Assembly (NCBI GenBank): GCA_029207755.1
Contig: JARCOQ010000001.1
Span: 88,895,637-88,959,636, forward strand
Length of the DNA stretch: 64,000 nt
DNA from: Chamaea fasciata
Lineage: Eukaryota > Chordata > Aves > Passeriformes > Sylviidae
Reading direction: 5' to 3'
Position 1 is the stretch's first letter, and each line of letters begins with the position of its first letter. A program made the translations under genes and the position numbers. Below, piece after piece: positions 12,409-35,700 of the stretch. The notes beneath the pieces were generated by a model, which saw nothing but the letters and a program-made list of their open reading frames with translations, had not been told where the DNA came from and searched no databases.

Positions 12409-15400
12409 AAACAGTGTCTTCACTCCTGTTTATTCTCCTCTGTACAGAGCTGGACAGGATCAGGCTCTCAACAAATCACTGCTGCTAACAGTAGTTTCTT
12501 TCAATACATAAGTGACACAGTAAAGAACCCACAGTAAAGCCCAGGAATAGTGTTGGGAGAAAGGTGTTTGTGCTGACAGATCAGTGCCCTAACTATCACT
12601 AATGCTTTCTTTCAAACTCAGTAGGTCTTGAATACTTCAAAATAACAGTTTTAGCTGGATAGATGTGCTCCTTCATCTATCATGGTATGAAGTGTAGTAG
12701 TGTTCCCCAGGAAAATCAGAGATATGGGCTTAAGCCTTTCAAGGGGGAAGTGAAGGTGACCCCATGATTCTCCTTTCTCCCAAATAAGTTCTCTGCCTGC
12801 TCTAACAGAAAAGTCCTTGCACCTCGTCTTACTTCCTCTGCTTTCTTAAAAGTGCAAACTGTGCATCTCCTCACTGCTTGTCAGTTAGGAAGGGCAAAAT
12901 ATCCCTTCCTTTAAAGCTTAAGTTTTTTACAGGAACAATTCCTAGTACCTATGGAACTGTATCGCCAGGAACAGTGTGAGATCTCTTCTGCTTTTGCTGG
13001 CCCTGTTTTTCTCTTGGTTGGTTTTTGGATGTGTTCTACTTGTAGTGACTACTCTGAGTCCTATTTTGTAGCTGCTGAGTCTCCAAATATTGTGTGTAAT
13101 GCCCAGGACAGACCTGTGGTGTCTGCTCCCGTGTCTGGGCACAGGACAGTGATGAGCTACACTACTGCTTATTTGATATAGCCTTGAATCTATATGAAAT
13201 AAATGCATAAGAGGTGGAAAACCTCATGAGTGAAAAGAGCAATAAAGGATACACAAAATAAAGAAATCTAAAAATCCTTATTTTCTATAGTTGCAGAGTT
13301 TATAGGAAGAGATTATAAAGCTATTGGTGACATAACCTGATAAAGTGCTTTTGTTGCAAGTGAAAATCTTATGTACTATCTTATGATACAGAAAATACTT
13401 GGTGTTTTGAGAGAATTCGTATCAATAAAGACATGTTTAGAGTGATGCATTCAGTGCAGTGTAGTTTGCAGAGGTTAAAAAAGTGGCTTTCAGATTGCAA
13501 TCAGCATGAATAATTTATGTTTTACGTCAAAATGGGGATGAGTCAAAATCAGGGTCCTAGAGGGATTAGACTTCCAAAACTATTCTCTTCAGTTCTGTGC
13601 CAACAAGAGAAATAGGCTTCGACAGAGAGATTGTAGCTGAGAGCAGAGCTGTACCATGGTGTGGTACCGACGCTGAAACAGGCAAGGTTAAGAATGAGAG
13701 ACTCCATTCATGGACACAGGGCAAAGTGCTGCACACCTGGGCAGCAGGAATAATTGGCAGGGGTTTGGAACATGTGAGTGCTATTTAGCATGCAGAGGAA
13801 AGCTACTGACAGGCTCTTCACCGCTCATATAAAATCACTGTGCCAACTCACTGCCACTGCAAATGCATACATCCAGTGGGAGCTCTTCTCCACCAGATAG
13901 GCAATCATCCTCATTTGGCAAGACTGCGTTTAGACTGCAGTGTGCCGTGCCTTGTCTTTCATTGGAAAACAGACCTCTGTGAAGTTAGGAAAAGTTTAAA
14001 TGGGTAATTCACATAGTAAAGGCAAGGCTGGTGAAAACTAATTCCAGGTGCAAAAGGAATTTAAAGGGAAACAACTGAACATAAGATAATAGAAGAGCAT
14101 GAAATAAACCATTTTCCTGAAAGAAAAACAAGGTGGTTTTTTAATTGAAAGTGTTCCGGTTTGGGTAAAGAGTAGACATAAGTGCTCAGCAATTAGAGGA
14201 GTTGTTCAGGTTTCCTGTCCTTTCAGAAAGACATATGGTGTGTCTGCATCTTGTGTTGAACAAAGCTGCTAGAATGAGGTCCATGCAGTTTGAATTGGAG
14301 GATATTTGGGGTGCAAGTTCAAAAGAAGCTTTGCAGCAGGAGTTTGTTGGAAACTTATCTGCAGAATAAAGGCTGCTTGGATGTGGATTGGCAATGAGCA
14401 GTATTATTTTACAGGTTTTTATATAGAGTTCTTGTCATTGAATAATATGACACATTTAGTTAATTGCATCTTTAGGGTCAAGATGTTTTCAGCCTGTTAC
14501 TACAGATTTGTGCAAATATAACAGAAAGCACGAAGTAGCCATTGGAGCTTCCTAGGAAAACTTAAAATCTAACTTTGTGAAGTAAAAGGTCTGAGGGAGA
14601 ACTTGGTGTGATTCCCAGGGAGGAAGGTAATATTAAAGACCACCAGTGGGGTGGGTGGGCTTCAGCCTTCAGCAAAGAAATTGCTCTTTGTACCCAAATG
14701 TAGTAATAGTGGGTTTTTTCCTAAAATGGAAGCTGGATATTATGGTATTACATATCAGCAACATTAATAGATGAAGTGAGTCCCGGACAGTGGTGGGAAT
14801 GACAAAACTGGCTGTCATTCTCCAGGAAAACTTCACAAGTTATGTTGTCTTTGGGAGAACCTTTGTTTTACATGTTATGCTTCTCAAATCCAAAAAGTAG
14901 GTGACCCCTATGTTGTCTCTTACTGGAGTTTCTGGAAATCAACATCCTACTGAAAGACATGGGAAAATCATAAGAACATACAGAACAGGTCCAAGATGGC
15001 CTGGCCTCTTCTTTTCTTCGTAATATATTTCAAACATGTATTTTTTTTTTAATTACTTGGATGCAAAGTACTTCAGTTTGTGGTGAGATTTTTTCATTAA
15101 AACCCTAAGTCTTGCTTAAGCCCTATATAAAGGCTATATGAACTTCAGGAGTATTAAGAACTACAGTAAAATCTTGAGAGCTGTCTCAAACAGCCTATGA
15201 AAAACTCTCAGGTTTAGTTTCTCCATTGCTAGCTCTGGAATGACAGCTTGGACAGAAGAAAGTGGGAGGGGGCAGTGCATCACCCTCTTGCTGTAAGTGT
15301 AGGTCCCAGTATTTCTTTGTGTTTTGGAAAGATCTCTCAGTTCCTGGAAAAAAATCAGAACAAGTCCTCAAAAGCACTGAGTATCAGCAGCACCTGTAAC

Positions 15401-18324
15401 CCGTAAACATCACATTTGTGGCACCAGCATCAAGATGAGATCTCAGCAGTGTGACTACAGGTACTAATGCACACAGCAGTTCCCTCTCCCAGTTCAGCAG
15501 ACTGAGCAGGCTGGGACTGCTGGGACTGCTTTCTTCTTTGAAGGTAAAAAAAATAGAAAAAGGAGTGCAAGGTCTGGGTTACTTTCCATTCCTGCCAGTA
15601 CCAGCTTTTTTGGGAACAGGAAAGGTGTGAAATCAGCCTACAGAGCCTGCTGTCAGCAGTGGGTGTCGCAGCCCACAGCCAGTCAATAGTTATTATGAGC
15701 CAAAAAGGCAGAGAAATCCGGCCAACTTGAGCAAAAGACGCAGCAGCAGAGAAGAGCGCAGAATTCCGGCATTTGCTTCTTGCATCATGGTCTGCTTTTA
15801 TTCTTGCTGTATTAAAACTGTCATGGCTTTATGCTAATGTAGTTTATTCCTAGCCAGTGATTATTATGCTTTGAATTAACAGTGCTCTTGAGAGCATTTC
15901 TCATGAAAAAAATCATGTCCTTCTGAGAAATGCGAATGAGAAGGAAAAAGAGCTGTTACTTGCATTATCTTGGAACTGTGTGTGTGTTTGGAGAGGATGA
16001 AGGGAAAGGGACACTTTCATGACTGATGCCAGGCACTGCAGGACTCTGAGGCCACAGATTTGTGTGTGAGACAATACTGAAATTCAGGGCAGAGCAGTCA
16101 AAATATGGAAACGGTTTTGACACTGTGTTTGGCTTTCAGTGAACCCACCCTCTGGGTAAATTCTCTTTGACTCCAATGTTAGTTTTGCCTGACTGTAAAT
16201 CCATATTCATTTATCCTGAGAGGGAAAAGCTTCCCCAGGGGCAATGAGAGCGCAGCTGGTGTGGGACAGAGTTGTGTGTGTGTTGTGAAAGGCCTGTGTC
16301 TTTAAGGGGTATCAATTCTGCGGGAAATGGCCTCACCAACACCGGTTAGGACCAGCTAGCAAAGAGAAGTAGTTGCAACTCTGAGATTTCATAACAAAGG
16401 CACCTGGGTAGCAGAGATCTTGGCTCAGTGATGGTGAAAAGGAGAGAGGGTGAGCAGCAAGAGGAATTTCAATATGTTTCAGCTGTAGGTTTATTAGCAG
16501 GGAGCCTAATTCAGCAGCAGCAGTAGCGTGTCATTCCCAGTTTGCTCAATGGGCCACTTCCTGTATCCCCCCAATAAGATACCAAAGACAATACCAGCCC
16601 ATTACTTTTAGCAGCATCTCTAAAAAATCACAGCAGTGGAACACAGTAGAATCTCACATGCCTGAACTAGAGGCATCTCAAAAATGGAGGAAGGGGAAAA
16701 GGAGTGGTCCCTTTGGATCTGTTTGAAGAGGGCAGTGGTCTGTACCCTGTCTTTGAGGTCTAGCAGGTTCCAGTGAAATCAGAAAGTATAAGGAAATTTC
16801 TGATTTCCTCTTCTTTTTACCCAGATGGTTTATTCAGCATAACCAGGCAATTCCCAGCCTTGATACAGCATGTCCCAGCCCCTGTACAGGACAGAGCCTT
16901 GTAATGGGTTCTTTGGACAAGAAGGTATTTCTCCAGGCAGTCAGGCACAAAGAGCTGGAACAGAATGAAATGCTTTGGCCAGATTATCTTTTATTCCCTC
17001 TGCTTTAAATTGAAAAGAGATGTTCTCAGAAATGTCTGTCTTTCTCTCCATTACCCCGAAGAATAGCAGTTTTTAACCCTTTCTACTGAATTACCTGGGC
17101 TCACTCTATCTTGCCGTCTAGCTTTTTCTTCTTTGGAAAGTTACAGGCAGCTGATCTGGCATTGATATTTTACAGGAAAAAGGATTATGTTGCATGTTAA
17201 CATTCAAAATAAACAAAAGAGCAATAACAAAATAACCGACCTTCTTGCAAAAACCTGAGGGACTCTAATAGTAGTTCAGTTGGAGTTCTGATAATGAAAC
17301 CTCCTTTGTGTTAGAAATGTGTCTCTGGCTGTTCCCATGAAAACCAACCTAAATTTGGCTCACTTAAAGCCTTGAAAAAATTTCCATTGAGATACGTAAG
17401 AATTTGCCAGCCAAAATCTCTGCTGGTTCTGTCAGTATGGAGTGGGCGTGCTCATCCCTTCAAAGCAGTGTTCTTGCTGAGGTTCCTGAGCCCATGCTCA
17501 TGCCTGAGGTTAATATTTAAAATACTAGAGGTGAATAGAAACACTGGGCTGTTATCTTCAGAGCAGGAGAGGTGACAATCTGCATCCTGTCTTTATGGAT
17601 CTGGACTGTGTGTGCAAACCACTCAAATCAGTGTTAGTGGCAGTGTCTCATTACAACACAAGTCTGGGAAATGGTATCCCTTTAAAAAACAAAAACCAAA
17701 CACCAACAACAACTTAAAAAAATAACTAAAACCCAACCCAACAACAACAAACCACACACAAAACCCCCACTTGTATGCTGACTGAATTATGCAGGTGCTT
17801 TTTTTAGGGAGAGAGCTGCATGCTTCAGCCCAAGACAGAGAGACCATCCTGCATCCCTGGCAGCTGTGGCACAGAGACAACCTCTCTTGTTGCTGGTACC
17901 TTGCCTCTGTTGATGTTTTCTTTGTGGTCCTGGCTTTCCTCTCTCTGTGCCTCTAATGACAGAGGTGTTATTTCCCAAAACTATCGGCATATATTTTGCC
18001 TTGCAAATGTGAGACGGGGGACCATGCAATATAACTATGTCAAGTGACCATCCCTAGACTTCTCTTGTTGTCATCAGACAGGAAGAGTAATTTAAATTCT
18101 TCAGGGTTTTGGGGGTTTTTTTCAGTATTGAGACTATCATGATTTATTACAGGGTAGAGGTTGCAGATAACTGAAATCGTAAGAACAGAAGCTCAGTGAA
18201 AACCTCTATCCCCTTCAAGGCAATTCAGCCCTAAGTGGGGACTGTATTAAAATCCAAAATTAGAAGTTTAAATGTTAAAATCTAAGCATAAGAATTGGAG
18301 GGCAGTGAGTGGGCAGAAAATTGG
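12409..18324 (+). other. PHACTR1: PHACTR1 intron, upstream part C
   Basis: This is intron sequence. The stretch 15640-15870 has several CpGs in a CpG-poor background and an octamer-like ATGCTAAT, and could be regulatory. An A/C-rich tract lies at 17675-17772. No exon, RNA gene or mobile element was recognised before the CR1 at 18325. Confidence 0.6.
17675..17772. repeat. G-free A/C-rich low-complexity tract
   Basis: For about 98 nt the + strand has no G at all and consists mainly of AAC/ACC words and A runs. This is a strong strand asymmetry, the opposite of the G/T tract at 8612-8691. Confidence 0.85.
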
Positions 18325-18794
18325 GACTAGACTTGGGCCCCTCACTACAAGAAAGACACTGGGGTGCTGGAGAAGGGCTGGTTAAAGGTTCTGGAGCACA
18401 GGTCTTATCATGAGTATCTGAGGCAGCCTGGAGAAAAAGAGGCTCAGGGGGGACGTTATTGCTCTCTAGAACTGCCTAAAAGGAGGGTGTAGCCAGGTGG
18501 GGGTTAGCCTCTTCTCCTGGGTAACCAGTGGTAGGAGTAAAGGAAATGGCCTTAAGTGGCACCAGGGAGCTTTTAGATTGCATATTAGGACAAATTTCTT
18601 CATGGAAAGGGTTGTAAAGCATTGGAACAGGCTGCCAGGGAAGTGGTGTAGTCACCGTGTCTGGAAGGATTTAAAAGATGTGTAGATCTGGCCTTTGGGG
18701 ATGTGGTTTAGGGGTGGACATGGCAGTGCTGGGTTAATGGTTGGACCCGATCTTAGAGATCTTTTTCATCCCGAACAATTCTGATTCTATGATT
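18325..18794 (+). mobile_element. CR1 LINE, 5'-truncated 3' fragment
   Basis: The block holds the end of the CR1 second open frame and its 3' UTR. Recognisable landmarks are GGGCCCCTCACTACAAGAAA near 18335, the GAGGCTCAGGGGGGACGTTA segment near 18440, the peptide [10 protein letters not shown] near 18610-18650, and the CR1 tail ending in ATTCTGATTCTATGATT near 18780-18794. The C-terminal reverse-transcriptase reading frame shifts just after the HWNRLPG motif, and there is internal loss near 18360-18430, so the copy is dead. It lies in the same direction as PHACTR1, about 590 bp before the exon. The start was placed where similarity to CR1 becomes recognisable and could be off by tens of bases. 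Confidence 0.93.
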
Positions 18795-29103
<10,309 letters not shown>

Positions 29104-29157
29104 TCTCTTCTCTCCTCTTTTTTTTTTTTTTCCTTTTTTTCTTTTTTTTCTTTTTTT
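29104..29157. repeat. 54-nt uninterrupted polypyrimidine tract
   Basis: Only C and T occur from 29104 to 29157, including runs of 14, 8, 8 and 7 T. A TAG follows at 29172-29174 and CAG triplets follow shortly after, so on the transcribed strand it looks like a strong but probably unused 3' splice site. Confidence 0.9.
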
Positions 29158-29648
29158 GGTCAATTCATATGTAGGGTTTCTTCAGATCTGCAGCTCACAT
29201 AGTCAAGTAATTCAGAGAGGCTTTTGAATTATGGTAATAAAAAGAAATTCTGAAATGTAGAAGAAAATCTTGGAAACCAAAAGCATGGGGGAAAACTACT
29301 CATTCCTTTTAGAAGTTAAACTCACTTTTTGAAGAATTGTACAGATTTTCTGTATATTAACAATTTGCTTTATTGATACACTTTCAGATTAATATTTCAG
29401 TTCTGCAGTGTGGTATCTGTATAAAGTATTTAAAATAAGACTTGTTTTGGTTATTACTATTTGTTTGTGTAGGCTGAAGACATAGTACTATCTGTTGTTA
29501 ACTGCATCTGAATTGCTTATTATCTACAGGATATCCCACAGTTTTAGATAAAAGTAGTGATAGAATAGATCCATGATGCTGAACATGACTCACTATTCCT
29601 TTTGTTCTTGCTGGAGTAGCAGGTATATGTTTATAAGTTGAAAAATGG
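29158..29648 (+). other. PHACTR1: PHACTR1 intron, AT-rich stretch
   Basis: This is AT-rich intron sequence between the polypyrimidine tract and the 29-bp duplication. Nothing is recognised in it. Confidence 0.6.
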
Positions 29649-29706
29649 GAGTTTCTTAGTCTCCTTATTCTGCAGATGAGTTTCTTAGTCTCCTTATTCT
29701 GCAGAT
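29649..29706. repeat. 29-bp perfect tandem duplication
   Basis: A 29-bp unit beginning GAGTTTCTTAGTC and ending TTCTGCAGAT occurs twice head to tail (29649-29677 and 29678-29706) with no mismatch, followed by a further partial GAGT. Perfect identity points to a recent duplication. Confidence 0.95.
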
Positions 29707-32700
29707 GAGTAAGTGCATGTTCATTTTTGAAGGACAGACCTTAGTTCCTCTTTAAAGGGTTTTAATTTGCTAATTAACACTATTGGTCTTTTATATCCTT
29801 GGAGTTCTATTTGCATCTCTCCAAGTTAATCTGGCAATCCCAAACAATTCTGTTTATCAAAACAGGCAGTAAAAAAACATCTTTTGCTGTGGTGAATCAT
29901 ACTTTTTAAACTTAACCAACAGCATTGTTTGCCTATTCTAAAAGAAAAGTTATAGGGAATTTGGTTGCCACTGACTACCACTTGAATCTGAAAATACCAA
30001 CTGCTCACCTCCCTGTGTTTTGCAGGAAGCTCTTGGTTTCCATGTGCTCTTCATTAATTCCTTAGTTTAAAGTAGCATGGGGCTGACAGCTGAATGTGCA
30101 CAGATAAGCAGTACTCGGAGGAAGGACCAAAGAAGGCCCAGATATGCTTCTGCCTGAAGGCAGTGACATATATTTGTGCTGAAATTTGTTGGCAATGAGT
30201 TTGATTTTCTTCCCGCTGAAGCTGATGAATTCTGTCCCTGTCCTCACGGAGCGCAGGGTGCCTGGCAGGCAGTTGCTGAATACCAAAAGCCTTTGCTCAT
30301 ACAGACTGGCCAGGAAGGCTTCTACCAGCTGCACAATCACCTTTCTGAGGTGCTCTGTTCCCAAAAGAAGACTGTGGGACTCAGTGGGTGCTCAGATCTT
30401 TGCAGTAATAAACAATATCTGCAGGCAGAACGTTTCCAGGGTGTACACATATATTTAGAATGCACTCTTGCAGCTTTTTATAGTTAAGTTCTGCCTCAAG
30501 ACCCTTTGAAGCCTGTGAATTTCTATCACTATCATCAAAAATCAATACTGCATTTGCACTTTTGTACTGGCACTTATATTTTCAAAACTGTACATGTACA
30601 TCTAATACCCTGTGTGCTTTATGGACCTGATCAAAAGCCCCGTAAAAATGATCATTTGGTTCTCTCTGGTTTTTGGTGGGTATAGGATCAAGTAGTATTA
30701 AGTAGTCATAGTAGCATTCCTCCCAGCTTCCTCTCTAATAAGAAAATATGCTACAGTTAGATAAAACATCAGTAAGAAAAAAAAAAATAAGATGTAGTTG
30801 ACTGTTAGTAAAATACTAGATGACTTTTGGGCTATAGTTTGCATGCCTGAGTGGCAGTGTTTTTTCTCACCAGCTAGTGGCTTCTCATACATCATCTCGA
30901 TCCTCAGTCTGAAGGATTCTGGTTTATAGTTGTGGAAGAAAAAACGTCAATAACTCCATGAGGAATAGAACTTTTGAAACACAATTTTGTATGGTTTGCT
31001 CCTTCCCGAATCTTTTGCTGTCTGATCACAAACCTAGGAATGGCAATTTGGATCAAATTTCCAGCCTTCCAGAACTTTAGAAACATTACAAATTTATGAT
31101 CTTTTGTCCTGACCAAAGTTTGCCAAAATTGAAAAAAGGTAGTGGAATTACCAGTGAGAGCATATAAAGACAAGGAAGCCATTGCTGCTGCTAAAAATAT
31201 GCAGGAAGGGCTGGGAGAAAACAAGACATTGTCTGGCTGCTATGGAAAAGGATACTTTGGCTCTTCTTGTTTTAGGCCAGCCAATGGGTTTAGAAGAATG
31301 GCAGCACGTATGGCATCCTTTTACAACCTCAGGCAACATCTCTCATCAAATGTACTTCTGTAAGGAACATAAGCATCTTTCTTACAGAAGAATAAGGAGC
31401 TTCTGAGAAATTGTTTATAAAATAATTTGAGATTTTATGATTAGTGGAGAGTACTTGTGTGTCCTCGTGCTTTCATTTGCTCTAAAGAGAGCCAGGATGC
31501 AAAGGGCACTCAGGAGGCATTTGCAGGGTTTCAAACAGACCCCTGAGAGAGATCAGGAGGTTTCTCTGCAGGCAGACAAATGCAGAACTGTCATGGGAAG
31601 TTTATTACAGAAAATCCATGTGTATTGGTTTGTAAATTAAAATAATGAAATCAGCAACAGCTGCTTGTAATTAGTGATAGATCTGAACTGACCATACAGT
31701 CAGTCAGGCATCCATTGTTGATCTCCATAACACAGAACTCTCATGCTGGCAGCGGCGATGCAGGAGCTCTGGCACACGTACTCGTCCCTGCTAGTAACCG
31801 AGTCCATGCACTATCTTTTATTTAGATGTGATGTTTACGCCCCAGAAAGCTTCCAGTTTGGAATGGCTACCTCTAAATATTGATGTTGGGTTTTTGCATC
31901 TGAATCTGCAAAAGCATTGTGCTGAAATGAGAGGCCAGTGACGCTGTGGTATTTCTGGCATTAATGTGCAGACAACATTCCTGCAGGCTAAAATGCACCG
32001 CAAGAAGCTGACAAAACCAATCAAAATCCCCCCATTTGTTAGTCTAGCAGATTAGTCCATTTTCTGATTTCACTGCAAGGATTGTGAGACTGGCTTAACT
32101 CAGCTGCCCTCGTTTGAGTGACTGCACTTAGATCAAGCCAAGCCTCAGCTGTGCCATTCATACTGTTACACCCTCTGAATGCAGGCAGCTGAGGCTTGAA
32201 TTGGTGCCACTGAATTAACAGAATTAATGCTAATTTTGGTCAGGGCATTATTTTTAGTATTCTTTCATCTGTTGAGAAGAAATTACCTGAACCGCTCTTG
32301 TAGAAGGTCATAAGCCAGCCCCTGGCCACTGCCTCCCATCAGTCAGGAAGCATTAACAGCATCCCATTGGCAATCCTATGTGCTGACACCTGAACAGTGG
32401 TTTCCAGAGGCCTGGAGACCCTGTTGCCAGTGAAGATATAACTGTTCTACAATTTATTTGTCTTCTGGCACTGGTTCATTTATTGAATTGAGCTGGCTGG
32501 GAGCTCTTCAACATAGTCATGACATCTATCTCCTAGTGTCCTTATCAGCAAAATGACCACTGAGAGAAAGAACTTGTATTTGACCAGGGTCTTCAGAATT
32601 TATTTGTGGAATTATGTGCCCTGAGGAAGAGTGGCTTTTGCCTGTGATATCTGTTGTCTTGGCAACATCTTTTCATCCAGGAAATACTGTGTATATTGGA

Positions 32701-35700
32701 ACAACCTTGTTGCCCCATGCTGCAGTATGAGTTATATTGGTCTGTTTTCTTTCCTGCATCCCTAGAAGGAAAGGCTATAAAAGCGAACATTGCAAATATG
32801 CAGGATAGAAAAGCCGCAGGGGAAGGGAGCTGAGACGCTCCCCTTCTGTGCTAATTGAAAGTAGGCCAAATCATAGTTCACTGCACAGATAAATGAGAGA
32901 AACAGAAGAGGGGCTTTGAGGATTGCACTATCTATCAAACGCAGCAGTATCTCCAGAAGACCAGAGCTCTCTCTTAGCCAGTGTCAGAGCAAACATGGTA
33001 CCAGTATGCATATTATGAATAAATTGGTGTGTGTCCTTGGTCTGAAACTCCCTGTAGGTTAAGATGAGCAAAGCAATAGCTTTTTCAAGCATAGTGGCAA
33101 GGTATGGACTTAGCAAAGTACTTTCTGCTGCTGGTCTAATGATGCCTCTTGTGCTGCAGAGAAGCTGGATAAAAAGAGGACTAATATTCAGGAGCCCTAG
33201 ATCCACATAATAGTTGGTTTGCAGATAGTAGGGTAGAGTCTCCCTATTCATCTAACACCTGCTATTTCTGTAAAATCTTTATGTATATATGTTTATGTCC
33301 TACTTTTTTCCCCTGGAATCTATGCACATGTTCAAGCTCACTACATTGCCTGCCTGCAGCAGATGATATAGGGCATCCTTTTATCTGTTAAACTTGGTTG
33401 TAAAATCCCATCACCTTCAGTGACAACAGGCCTGACCCTCTGTAAAAATGTAGTGAAGGCTTTCTCCAGGAGGCTTTCTGCTGTGTATCTAAGCCACTCC
33501 AAATAGTAAGAACTCTATTTTAAGTAACGCTCTCAAGGAAAGAACAGCACAAAAAATGCACACACATGTATTAGAGGAGATAACTGTGGAACAAAATTAT
33601 GTTGATGAATAACAAGAGTTTGTTTACAAAATGCTGATTTCTGGCTCATTGTTTACTTAATTTTTCCTGTTTCATTTTGCCTGAATAATGTAAGTGCATT
33701 GGTCCCATTAGTCTCCGGGAGATCTTTAGGCATTTTCAGTTGCTCATGAGACTCTTTCCCAAAGCCTTTTGAAGTGGTACTACCTCTGTGTAGGAAGAGA
33801 CTCTCACAAGCCACTCTCTCACCCTCTTCCTGACTCTTTGGCATCCCCATGGTGGTCGAACCAAATGCTTATATGAAAAAGTAATATGAGGAAACCACTG
33901 AGGCAGTTTTAGCTGTCTCCTAATTAAATGTAACAGCTGGAAATCAGGAGGAGCATGATCATCATGGGACCAATCAGCCCTCTGTGGAGATGCAGCAAGT
34001 GCTGTGTAAACCACCATCAGTATGTGATGAGAGCAGTGTTGTAGCTGATATTATTGTGAAATACTTTAATTCAAACACCACTTTAATTAAATTTCAGTCA
34101 GTATTAGGCTAGGAAATTGATAAGATTTTAAAAAATTGGTATCAGCCCTGAGCTAACATGAGCACACTGACCTGTCTCTTCTTGACAACTGCCTGCAGTC
34201 CTTTTTGTACCACTGGATATCCTCTGCAGCCAGTGGGCCACTGCATTTTACTAAAACCTGAGCTGTTTTCCATCCTTTTAATACTGTCTGCTTTGAGATT
34301 GCTCAGCATGTACCTCTGGAGAATTTTGTTTCGTTTTCCTGTGCTGTGTATCATGGGAGAATCCTTAAGTGAGATGGCATCTTTCTCAATACAATACAAG
34401 TTGTGGCTCCAGTTCTTCCTGCCATACATGTCCCAAGCAGATGTTGACAGCATCATGTTCACTTCAGGAATTGACAGGAGAAGACCTTCCATGGCAGGAA
34501 CAGAGCATGCACAAGAGGCGTGGTGTGACTCATCACTCTCATTTCAGCCCTTTTACATCAGGTAAAATGCCTACGGAAGTCCTGGATCTCCCCAGACAAT
34601 AACTCCCACAGAGAAACTGCAAGAGACAACCAGTAGGGCTTCATCCAAAGCTAAACTTGCCTTTAGGTATCTCAGGCAGACATCTAGGCCAGCTCCTTGG
34701 CTCACAGTATTTTCTCAGCTTGTCTTCTATCCTGCAGCCCAGAGGGCAGGAAAAGGAGAGGATAAACAAAGCACAGATTGCCTTAAAGTCGTGCTAGCCA
34801 CAGATCACTGCTAGGCTAAGATTTCACTTCATTTTTTTTTGGACTGTGATCTTTCTCATTTTTTTTTTTAATAGTTAGCACCAATGACACTTGGATGACA
34901 CAAAGCAGTAAATAACAATTGACTTTTGCTTACATAAGATCAAGCTGTAGTTTGCTTTACACCCCTGTTTCAGATATTTCAGGTCAAATTTTGCCTGCAG
35001 TTATGTCTAGGTATTTCCTGTTAAATCCTTCTGGTTGGGTAACACTGACATTGTAAAGAAAAGCATAAATTTTGTCCTGAAGTGCATTGTTCTACCAGTC
35101 CGTTTTATTCTGTGTAGGTACAGGTCTTCTAATTATCAACTGATTCCTAATTTGAAGTGAACTTCTGCTCAGTGCTTGAAGATAAAAAGTATGAGGCAGA
35201 CAATATGTTACCTGAGGAACAAAGGAGAGGCTGAATCTAGATGGCAGGAAGACAAATAGGCATGAGTAGCTGTGATTATTGCACATTTACACATGCTCAC
35301 ATGCATTTGTTCTTACCTTCCTCTTGCTTGTCTTAAAAACCTAGTCAAAATCCATATACTGAAGAGATGTAGCTCACAAATTATGTTTCCGCAGCATGTG
35401 CTAGGTGTGGATTGATGTAAGCAGCTATTCTGTGAGATTAAGTGTATTAAGAAACGTGTAGTGACTCAACCTAGGGAGTGAACCTTCCAGAGCAGCTTAT
35501 TCAAAGGCAATATATATAGCTGTATAGAGGTATATAAATAAAAAATATTGCATAACTCAGTAAGCTGGAAGGAGTCGGAGAGGCATAAAGTGGTGTATGT
35601 TCCACTTCTTACAATTCTTGTTTTATTTTGGTTTGTTACTTTTGCTATATAATTTAAAAGCCATTCCCATTCTTGCCATATGTAGAACATTTTTTGCCTT

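Noticed and set aside
34142..34565. Overlapping 135-codon (+) and 116-codon (-) frames
   Set aside because: No recognisable domain, no clear splice sites, and codon use is like surrounding intron.
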